NCBI GenBank assembly: GCA_963678675.1
Contig: OY783192.1
Coordinates: 6,458,001 to 6,522,000 of the forward strand
Source of the DNA: Xiphydria camelus
Lineage: Eukaryota > Arthropoda > Insecta > Hymenoptera > Xiphydriidae
Direction of reading: 5' to 3'
Length of the DNA stretch: 64,000 bases
Below the pieces are notes generated by a model, which saw nothing but the letters and a program-made list of their open reading frames with translations, was not told the origin of the DNA and ran no database searches. The stretch's first letter is position 1. Every line of letters starts with the position of its first letter. Shown piece by piece: positions 22,218 through 34,500 of the stretch. A program made the position numbers and the translations under genes.

Positions 22218-25200
22218 ATGATTGAAGAGTTTAACGACGGCAAGATGGAAGATCTGACTGAAGGAGCCCCCGATCAATTTTGTCTTCGCATAAGGGACGA
22301 ACGAGCACCCCTGAAATACAGAGGAGGCGGAAAACCGCAAATTTTTATCGAGTTTACCGATTTGACCTACGCAGTTTCTCTCAGAAAAGGCAAGTCTTTA
22401 AACGCCGATCAGCTACCGTTTTCGTTCGCGACAAAAGTGAAAGGATTATTCGACGGAGTTCAAACGCGTGCGCATATCGCAAACCGGTATGGAAGTAGTT
22501 GTGGGGACCCACTGACCTTTCAGAAACATCGAATTAATTCTGAATGATGATATATATACTCGTAGTTACCATCGGACGCGAGGCATATAATATGAGATAC
22601 GAAATATTTTAACGTCTCATTATTCCTCTTAGAATAGTATCGAGGTCTATTAACGTAGAGTTTACGCATTATTTGTTCTCTGGTTTGAAATAAACTCTGA
22701 CGCGCACGATCTTTACTGCGATATACCTACGAAGAACTTGCTGCTTAACCTTTGGCAATAAAAAGTGGATTGATAAAATCAAATACGCAATCGATTTAAA
22801 TCTATACCTAATGTTTCAAGAGACTCGACGCCTTCGTACCTAATTTGATGGGTCGGGTCATTCAATTGAACTTGATTGTTAATCTAGTACCCCTGGCGGA
22901 TCTGATCATATGCATTTTTTCGGTATTTTGTTAGTATAATTCGGGTATGGTAACAAATTAGTAGGATATGGGTAAAATAAAACAAAAAATACTAATCATA
23001 CTTGAAAAATACGGTATGTTTCAGAATTTTCAATATCCTAAATATACTGATATTATACTCACAAAATACTAAAAAAATACCAGAATCATGCTAATATCTG
23101 CAATGTTGAATATCAGTGATTTTCAGGTATTATTACTGGTAAAATACCTAAATTATACCAGAAAGAGTATACAAAACTCCAAAAGACCGTATTTTTCGAT
23201 ATTTTTTGGGTATGGTCTCTTGCAAAAACAAAAACATCGGCGGAACGTTTCATCCCGGAGTCGGCCTGTGGACTCGTCAGTAAGGCTAGGCCGACTCCTG
23301 CTTTAGACGCTCCGTGAGGAATGGGCAGTTGCGCTCTTGTATATGTACTTGTATCGTTATCGGCTACTACCGAGAGCCGAGAGGGGTCGGTGCCACCTGG
23401 TGTCGGGCCGCCACCGCGTGATGGGCCGCCACAGCGTGACGGGTCGCTACAAAACAGTTCATTATTTAAAAGCATCACGTGATGTAAAATTGAAAATTGT
23501 GAATTCTTCGCCGTCTTGCGAATTTCCTCACTCTCTAACGCTATCTAATTTCAGCCTGAGAATCTCATTGTAAATAGATATTTGATAAGTCAAAGAAACA
23601 TATGAGGCTAAACTTATTCACCAGGAAAGGAATTTTAATCGCCATTATCTTATTATCTATGAACTTTAGGCCCACATCGATGTAAGATACTTTGTTTTAG
23701 ATAAAAATACGTGTGTGTATAATAACATAAAATATAAAACAGTTTTTATAGAAAAATTGTTAGATGTGAAACATTGAAATTCTTCTTTGTAGAAAGTATG
23801 CGATAGGAAAGATGGACCACGCGTCCGTCAAAAGAATATGTGCGCCAGTGCGCATTTGTATTTATGACCGTGATACTATTAAACGGTACGAACCGTTATG
23901 TCGAATTCCGTTTATCGCAAGACGGAACAGCGACCGATGGCAGAGTTAAGAGAGAGTAAACTAAATGCGCTTTTTGAATTAAACACAACGGTTAGCGTAT
24001 TGCCATTCCAGCGTCTGGATCCCTAACGGAATCACCACGCTAACAGCCGTTCTCACCGCCATAGCGCGGCATAAGATGTTTCACATCAAAATACAAGGTA
24101 CCCTGGTATGGGTAAAATACAGGAAATAGAACATAGGAATCCTGCGAAGAACGCCTCAATATAACAAGTAACGAATACCGAATAGTAAAATTAAACATTT
24201 AATAGTTACTATTGAGTGACTACTAAAAATTATTAAAGATAGCTTTTGAACTTCAGTAGTAACTACTGAATACCAAATAGTAAAATGGAGTATTTAATAA
24301 TAACTATTGGGTGACTGTTGATAACTATTGGGGGGGGGGGGGGAATTTTTGAACTCCACACTAACTATTGAATACTCTATAGTAAAATGGAGTATTCAAT
24401 ACCTAGTAACTATTGGTTTACTATTGGGAACTATTGAAGGGAACTTTTTAATTTCAGTAGTAACTACTGAATACCCAATAGTAAAATGAAGTACTCAACC
24501 GTAACTATTGGGGACTATTGAAGGGAGCTCTTTAATTTCAGTAGTAACTATTGAATACCCAATAGTAAAACGGTGTATTCAATAGTAACTATTGGTTGAC
24601 TATTGGGAACTATTGAGGGGAACTTTTGAACTTCAACAGTAACTATCGAATACTATTGGGATCCCCAATAATAACTACCCAGCTAGCACACTAACGTCAG
24701 CATAACGCCTCAGACATCATTTTTTGGTCAGTATAGAGTTTTAGACGTCGGTTGTTTTAATATTTACGTCACAGAGACGTCATATTTACGACGTTCCTTG
24801 GACGTCAAAATTCAACGTCTTTTTAACGGAACTTTTCCGTAATTTTTAATGTCGAACGAGACTTAGAAAAATTTCGGTCTCCTGCATATCGTTGTACTAA
24901 TATCCGGTTGCCCGCTAGATGGCGAATATTCTCAGATGCAAATTTATGTTTTAGTATTTACAAGGTGCACCAACGAAACTTGCTGATTTGAGAGGTGGAT
25001 AAAACAAAAAAATATATAGACATGGTTTTTTAATTATTTTTTCTTATATTTGTACATAATGTGGGAAATTTAAAACTACATGGTTTTAAAAATAATATTA
25101 GGCAAGTGACGCCCCTCATTATCAATACACTGAATTAAACGATTTATGTGGAGTTCTTAATAATTCATTCTAACATAGCTACGGGTATTCCGGCTATTGC

Positions 25201-28200
25201 TTGGCGAATATTCTCCTTTAAGTGGAGTAAGGTCCTTGGACGATCGGCGTAAACAATAGATTTCAGATAACCCCATAAAAAGAAGTCGCAAGGGCGATCA
25301 TCTCGGGCGGGAATATTGAAGTGTACACGAAATGCACGCTGCGCGGCAATAATCGACCGACCGTTAGAAAAGTAGGCCTCTAATACAAACGCGCGTAGCT
25401 TCTTCGGCCAATGCATTTTCGCTACTGACGCTAATGATAAAGAAACTTCCCAAACCACATCTTCACATGAGACTATCCCCACCCACGACTTACCCTCCCT
25501 CCCTTCACGGCACGCTGTTCAAATCAGCAAGTTTCGTTGGCGCACCCTGTATAAGAGCAACGTTGAAAAGTGTAATGGTTTTCGCTTCATGGCTCAATTT
25601 GGGCTTTGATCAAAGTGTAGTGCGTTGGATGTGGTCTGAGGCATGGGAGGAACTGGCGATCGAGTTGAGAGGGACTCGAAACCGAACAACCATCGTGCCA
25701 CCCGCCGCACGCGCACAGATAGTGCACAGGATGAGGGTGGCAGTGGTTGAGTAGTACCGCGGCACCTTATTGGCGAAGCGGGATCAGGGTAAGGTCCACG
25801 AGGTGTCGGGACGGGCGAAGTGGTCCATCTGACGTCAGAACTGACCTTCAAAAAACGTCATTTCGACGTTAGTGTGCTAGCTGGGTATTGAAGACTATTG
25901 ATCTGTCAATAGTTACTATTGAAAACTATTGGCCAATCAATAGTTTTCTTTCGCAAGGGTAGTGCATTCTTTTGCGATTAATTGAAAGTTTCGAGCATTT
26001 TCAGTTGAAAAGCACAAAAATCATTTCATTACAGAAAATACTATAAGCACAATAATAATGTGGTCTTGAGTATTACACTGTAAAAAATTATGCGGTGTGA
26101 ACCTATACAAACCACTTTTGGTATTAGATAATAATGACTTAAGTCTGAATGTGGTACATATAGGTTCATACCGGTAAAATGGTGTTAAAAATTAACACCA
26201 CTTCTTCGATTATGCGAAGTCCTTTTTGTCACTCAGTGTCAAAAACCTCGGTTTTTCGATAGTCCTCGACGCTTGTGAAATCGTGTTTCACGCACTGAAG
26301 CTACTCAGTGTGTGAACAACCTGCGCAGTGCGTGAAAGTACCTGCGCAGTGCGTGAACACTTTTTTCTGCACTGGAGAAATAGTTGTGAAGTTAGCAGTC
26401 AGTGAATCCAACCGAATGTCCAACACTGCGCATGCGCCGAGAGACTACACAGTTGACAGAAAGCCGGTACACATAACCTCAAAACGGTGAAACAGAAAGC
26501 CAGTACACATAACCACAAAACGGTGAATTGTAGTTTTATAGTGTGAAATATAAATAAAAACTCATGACAATGGATCCCGTTTTTATTCAACAATGGAACC
26601 AGTGTTGGTTGACACGTTATTGCTTATCAGTGTCCAACTATTAATTTGTTGATTTTTTTATTGTCGAAAAAATGCATATTTAATTTTTTTTGATATTGAT
26701 AAAAGTTTATAATTTTACTCTAACTTTCAATGTGTTAATTTTTTCTTTCTTTTCTTTAAAAAATATGTTTTATGATCTTTCTTTTTGGGGGGCTCCGCCC
26801 CCCCCCCAACCCCCTCCGTACCGCCACCCCGGACCCCGTCCGCGCCCACGCTCCAACCTCGGTTTTGACACTTTGGTGACAAAAAGTCAAATTCGATATT
26901 CGTGCGTTTCGCGCCGTTTTTAACTCGTGTGATTGCCGCACTCGCTTCGCTCATGCGGCAAACTTCACACTCGTTAAAAACATGCGCTTCACGCACTCGT
27001 ATCGAAAAAATAACTATTTCGGTATCTTTCAAGTAGGCACACATAGATGTTGCATATATAACTGTTTCCATACTCGAGGCAATATTTTATAGTTTTACAC
27101 GTAAGGAGAAAATTTTACAAAAATCGCGCAGGGAAAATGACGTCGATTGCAATAGAAAGATGGCCCCCCGTTCCCACTACTCTCTATAGCAATGAGGGAC
27201 CAACTTCCTCCATAATCGATATCACTCTTTACTAAAGATTCAACATGTTAAATACTAATGTTTAACACTATTATCTTATCCTAATACTATTATATTACCT
27301 TAATATTATTATATTATCTTAATGCTATTATGTTATCTTCTTCTACTAGGAAAACGAAAGGAGATTTTGAAATGCATTTCCGGTCACTTTCGACCAAGTC
27401 GATTAACGGTTATAATTGGACCGTCCGGTGCCGGGAAGACAACTTTGCTCAGTATCATTTCCGGATTGCGAACTGCGAATCTCGAAGGGTCGATCACCAT
27501 CAATGGTTTTGAGAGGAACGCAGAAGTTTTTCGAAAGCAGGCTTCTTACATCCCTCAGGAGTTCACTCTATTACCCCTACTCACTGCGAAAGAAACGCTT
27601 TATATTGCTGCACTCCTCAAACTCGGTTGGCCGCATACGTCCAATTCCAGAGAGTTCATAGTACGTATCGCCTGAGGTTCAATTCGTGAAGCGACGTAAC
27701 AATTTCAAATTTCACGTGATTGTACATCCTTCATGAAAAATAATACCGAAGTTTAGGGATAAACTCCAAATTTTTAGAATAAACCGTTAATATTCGGGGT
27801 GTACCCCGAAGAAGGTTAGGAGTAACACCTAAATATTGGGGTTAGCTCGAATCAGATTCGGGGTAGTGCCTAAACGTTAGGGTTACTCTAGGTACCTGAA
27901 TCAATTTCGAGGTAATAACTGAATATCGGAGTTATTACACATCAGATTGGCAGTAAATTCAAATTTCAACTTACATTCATTTGAAATAAATGACAATCAA
28001 ATTAAGTATACCTTTGCTAAATTTGTTTTAATTTTATTCAAGAATCCGTACAAAAACGTTTTAGCCGACTCAATTTTGTATATATTTTCATAATAGAAAT
28101 ACTAGTTTTAATTTTTAACTAAAGAGAGAGCATAAAAATATGCAATATGAGGTCAAAATGATGTATAATTTGAAAGACTTCAAAAATATATCATCAAGTC

Positions 28201-31200
28201 ATTAAGAGTTTAACTTTAATTTTTATATCCAGTTATTATCATAACATAATTTTATGCTAATTATGTAATTAGTTGAATTCTATACACGCTATCGGTAACA
28301 ATTTATATCATTGCGCACAATTATATACGTACTTATTCTTCGACTTATAAATACAGAGAAGAGTTATAACAATATCGAAAGTTGTCAATAGCGATGTATG
28401 AAATCCTGGTACTGGGAGGTTATTCCAAATCGGGGATGTACCACTAATTATAGGGGTTGTGTGTGTGCTTTAACACGTTCGCTGCGGAACACGCGGCTCC
28501 CGCGTGAGGTGGCTGTATCTCCTGGGCGGATCACGCGGATCCCGCGGTACGCCAACATAGTTTTACGCAAATTTAAAGATTTTAGTACGGGGGTTAACTC
28601 AGTGATCTTGATACGCAGGGAACGTATTCGTTCGCTGCGTATTCGCGGCTCCCGCGTGGGAGGCACAGCCACCCTCACGCGGGCGCCGCATGTTCCGCAG
28701 CGAACGTGTTAAATTGGGAGTAACTGTGAATTGGGACTTCATTGTTTATTAGGAAGGCCATTTTATCTCTATTCAAGGGTTTATTTGGGGAAATTTTATC
28801 GGTCTTTTTCAGGGTTTACCATCAATTTTTTGGTGTTTTTTTCGTAAGGGGTCATAGTAATGCTAATAAAACACAATTCTTGGTTGTAGGTAACCGAAAT
28901 TGCAGACAGATTGGGACTAATGGATTGCTTCGATACGATGGTCGAAAATCTCAGCGGTGGTGAACGAAAAAGACTATCTATCGGCGTAGAGCTTATCACT
29001 GATCCTCCTGTTATGTTACTGGACGAACCGACCAGTGGTCTAGATAGTGCAGCTTCTAATCAGGTTTTTTTCCTTTATTCGATTACCAGTCGATTTCGCT
29101 TACAGATGTTTTCTGCTGCAGTCGTTATTACCTTTGTATGGCCTTGTTTACTGACTTTTAGCTTAATTTTAATATAATTTTTATTATTTTGGGACAAAAA
29201 TTTATTCCGATCACACAGACAGTGTCGAACAGTATAAGCATGATTCTCTTCGTCAGGTAGTTGGTCTCTTGCACGCCATGGCCCAGACGCGTCGCACAAT
29301 TGTTTGCGCGGTCCATCAGCCCAGTAGTCGTCTCATTGCCCAATTTGACGACGTGATCATACTCGATCGTGGTAGAATTTTCTTCTGCGGCCCAATAGAA
29401 GAAATGATCGACACCTTCAAAGAAGCGGGCTACGTCTGCCCACAGTTCTACAATATAGCGGAATTTGGTAACAATTCGGACTTTTTCATCCTGCAGCGTG
29501 TCACGATATCAATTAGCAAATGCCTCTTCTAAAAACACGATCCATCGCACTTTTACCCTTTTAAGTTCTGGAAGTGGTCACAGAGCAGAGAGGAGGCGAC
29601 TTGGAACGCCTTCATGAAATCGGGAAGTCAAAGTACGCCGCTCTGAATGCATCGCAAAATCGATGCGTCGATGCTAAAAGGAAGAAAGGTGAGCCTGCTA
29701 CCCTTTAAAGTTCATTCCTACATTCTCGCCTTCTTCCACTAATTATTATAATCAGAAATGTTGGTGAATCCATTTGAGCATCCACCAATGAAGCAAAGTT
29801 AAAAGATTTCGCAATGAAAATTATTTTCAAATTATAGATGTGATCGCGTCAATGCCTCTGACTAACAATGAGTATCCAGTAGAAGATGAAAACGACATAC
29901 CGAAACCGGGCCGCTACCCAGTTTCAAGGTGGAAGCAAGAGAGGGTTTTGCTCTCCAGGGCGATTACCTGTGCTGCGCGAGATAACGTGAGCTTACAGAT
30001 CACTAAGTCGAATTTTCGATACCATTAGTCGAAAGCAATAGTTGAAATTAACTCGTGATATTGCATCTTTCAGACTATGACAAAATTGAGACTGGCCGCA
30101 CACGTGGTGGTAGCAATTCTATTGGGGATATTGTATTACGACTTCGGAAATAACGCTGATAAAGTTCAGAGCAATATAGCTTGTCTGTTCTTTATACTTT
30201 TATTTCTATTCTTTGCCAATGCTATGCCAACAGTGCAAATATGTATGTTGCTGTCAAGTAAAAGCTTGAAATAATATTTCGCATTTCTTCAACGTACAGT
30301 CGTGACTTATTTCTTCCTCGGTTTTAGTCCCGACCGAGGCTACGGTTTTCCTGAGGGAACATATGAACAACTGGTATTCCTTGGATTCTTATTACGTCTC
30401 TAAAGTTTTATCGGATTTGCCATTGCAGGTAAATAACAGTATATTGTGTTTTACATTAGTTACCTACGGTAACTAATAATATACGTTATTGATAATATAC
30501 ATAGTTTCTCGATTTTGTTCCTTTCATAATTGTGATATTCCTTGTAAGAAATTGTAGTTTAACGGATTGTTGGATAAGTGTTAAATAAGGTAATATAAGT
30601 CACCGTTTTAAAAATAAATACGTTTCTATACAGCTCGAATACGTACTATATCGTATCCAATTTAAACCCGTATTTAGACGTATTTGGATTAGGTACGGGT
30701 TTAATTAATCCGACACGACAGAATGCGAATTAGAACCGTGTATAATCATACTTATTTTTAATACATTGGCTTAGACTGTCTTATCCTGCCCTTATCCGGC
30801 AATTCGCAATTTTTTCAGGGATAACATAGAAACATTATAAACACCAATTATTATAATTTCAACATTAAGATGAATACCAACATTAATGTTCTTAAATGTA
30901 AAAAATCGCAGAATTCTATCTGAAAAATGCTCTTCCTACATTAAACGAAGTTCTTCAAAAGTATGAATGTAGGTTGTAAAATTGTCTATTTCACACTATA
31001 TTGCAGATAGTTTGCCCTACCTGTTTCATAATCATAACGTATTGGATGACCGGCCAACCGTTTGAGGGAGTCAGAATATGTCAAGTCTGGTTGGTGTGTA
31101 TTCTACTCACTATACTCGCCCAGTCGTTTGGCATTGTCACTGGAACGGCATTTGGTACTCAGGTAACGTAAATAAGCTCACTTCTTGATTTGTAAGTAGG

Positions 31201-31493
31201 ATGCAAGACTCGCGATAAGAATAAGCGCTGCGCACAAATATCGCCTTTTCTCTGTCATCTACGCGATACAGTCATTTGTTATATTATCTTCACAGGCTGG
31301 AGTATTTTTAGTACCTGCTTTGAATATCCCTATGTTTCTCTTCGCGGGATTCTTTTTAAAAATCGATGAAGTACCCGCGTACCTACAGCCCATGTGTTTC
31401 GTGAGCTTCTTCAGGTGCGTATACTTGCCACATAATCTACCAATAAGAGACTGTTTCAAAATGAATGTCTAATTAAGTAATGATTATTGATTT

Positions 31494-31532
<39 letters not shown>

Positions 31533-34500
31533 CTGTAAAATATATTTACAAAGAATGAACATTTAGTAAGTATGATGTAATTCGTTGAAAATAGTGTAAT
31601 GAAGCTCAATTTAGTTCAATCGCAGTAGCGTGTACAGCCTGTTAAGTAAGAGCGTGTACGGCGTTATTCATAAAAAAAATTATTCAACAATGCTTTTTTC
31701 CACAAACATACGTTTGACATATTCCAAGGCAATGGGCAATTATGTTAAGAGGCCGACATACCTCGCACAAAACTTGTCGCAGTAGGGCTACGCTCATTTC
31801 GTAACGGGAAACAATGTCCATACCAAACTTATCACACTTTCAGACCAAATATCATTAAAGGTTTCTATAGTAACCAAATTATATATTTTTGTGTAAAAAA
31901 ATCCATGCAGCCCTACTGCGACAAGTTTTGCATGCGTTTCGAGGAGGTATGTCGGCCTCTTAATAATGAGTCCAATCACCACCATTGATAAATAATGGCT
32001 TGGCATCTCCGAGGCACCTACTATCTATCAAATTTTCGGCGTATTCGCGTGAAAGTGCCTTCCAAATGCGTCGAATTTCTCGGGATAGCTGCTTCACAGT
32101 AAAGACACGTTTTCCTCCAAGCTTCTGCTTGATGTATAAAAACGTGTCTTCACTGTGAAGCAGCTATCCCGAGAAATTCGACGCGTTTGGAAGGCACTTC
32201 CCCGCGAATACATCGAAAATTTGGTGGATAGTATGCCTCGGAGATGCCAAGCGATTATAGATGGTGGTGATTGAACTCATTATTAACTGTAATTGCGCAT
32301 TGCCTTGGAACATGTCAAACGTATAAATGTGGAAAAAAAAATGTTGAATAAATTGTTTATGAATAACGCCGTACACGCTCTTACTTAACAGACTGTACGT
32401 ATGTATATGCCCGGGAAAAAATGTTTATATATAATCATATCGCACGTTTGCTGCAATAGTGTCATAACTCAAAATTGAAAATGTCCCAAACGACGACTTT
32501 AAAAGTTGAATTATTATATTATACGAGCATTGACCATTTGCTGCCAGATTATGATAATTATTATAGAATTTTCATGATAATTATCATAATCTGGCATCAA
32601 ATGGTCAACGCTCGTATAATATAATAATTCAACTTTTAAATCGTCGCTTGGGACAATTCCAATTTTGAGTTATGACACTATTGCAGCAAACGTGCGATAT
32701 ATGATCATATATATATATGCGATATATATAATAACACAGGCCTGCGATGAAAAAAATACAAGGGAAGTGACAACTGAACTTTATGTATTTTTTGGTGTTG
32801 ATTTAAAAAAAGATAATGAAAAAGTTCTATCACGTCAAGTTTTCTTGAAAAATTCAAGTTTACTTGGATTTTTATGAACATTTCTAACTTTCGAACTCTT
32901 GGTCGATAACCTATTTCATGTAACTTATCTTAATAAAAACAAATTAAAATAGCATGTTGGTGATTTTTCTCTAGAAACTACACCATAAGTTGATGTATTT
33001 AAGTTTAAACCCACGGGAACGTTTAGTTTTCCTGTCGACCAGAGGTGGCTCCTGCGATCTGGTAACAGTGGTTTTCATCCATTTAAACCTATACAAAATA
33101 ATCGATTGTTGAAAAATTAATTTGCCTCACCAAGAATCGATTATTTTACATACATTTCAATAGATAAAAACCACTGTTGCCAGATAGTACGCAAAATTGT
33201 TCGAGACAATTAATTTTCAAATAGGATTCCAACAAAAAGAGCGATATCGATTTTACAAAAAATGCTGACGTGATGGGAAAAAATGGAGGTCATTTTAGAA
33301 ATCAGCACACCAAATAACATAAAAATCAGCGAAAACTTCTCTTGTATTTTTCAAAAACTTTAATTTCGCAGGCCTGTGTAATTAGATATACTCAAATCCG
33401 AAATTTGTCTCTATCTGATTATATATGAGAAGAACTATATGTATACATATACTTAGATGTGAATAAAACCAAAAATTCTGGATCTTATATTTAATTTTTT
33501 CTAGTTATATATGATTTTATACAGTATGTCCCGTGAATAACGCAAGTATTTGAATTTCCCTGACATTTGACTTTGGTAGTGCTTGAAACGGTGCTGTAGT
33601 TAAGGAGGCCCTAGACGGTCAATCATTTTGATCAAATGCTTGAATCAAGCGATTGATGTGCGCACCAATCAACTTCAGTGAACCTTTCAATCTTTTTATC
33701 AAAACTTAGTCATAGTTCAGTTTTCGACTCGGCTGGTGGTTCGAACAATGATGTCCAACACGGATTTGGCCTTTCTAGCATTGACGTTGGTTGTCGTTAA
33801 AAAGAAAGACCAAAAGCGGAAACGACGTTGGTCCAAGGAGTGGTACAAATTGAGAAATCGTTTCACTCATGAGAATTTACTTAATTTCCTACGCGTTTCC
33901 GAAGCCGATGATTACAAAAACTTCATCAGAATGGACGAAGGGAGTTTTGATTTTCTATTGCAATTGATACGCCCCAAAATCGAGAAAAAGGATACTAATA
34001 TGCGTGAAGCGATTCCTGCAACTCAGAGACTTTCCATCACATTAAGGTATCTGGCTTCTGGCATGGATGTGGAAGACCTGAAATTCTTGTGCGCCATTGC
34101 TCCTCAGACTCTGGGACTCATTATAATGGAAACTTGCTCAGCAATTATAGAGGCATTAAAAGAGAACATTCAGGTATGTATCTATATTTTCTTTAACCTT
34201 TAATTTTATTATATAAAGTACAAATATAGGTATAAATAAATTATTTCACATTGAGGTGAAAGATGAAAAAAAAATCAGCAGCATTTGCGTTCTGAGAGGT
34301 TTCTTGATATTGTTGTTGGTGTGCTGAAGTGGGAGAAGGCAAAGGAGAACTGTAAACTTGTGGTGCCGAGTTGGGATATCGTTGCATATTGTGACTTGAA
34401 TAATTAAAAAAATTAGGCGATGACGACGAAGATGTTGGCGAAGGTGACCAACGTGGATACATTTCAAAACGTAATCCGTCCCTTGTCAAGTTTCCCGATT

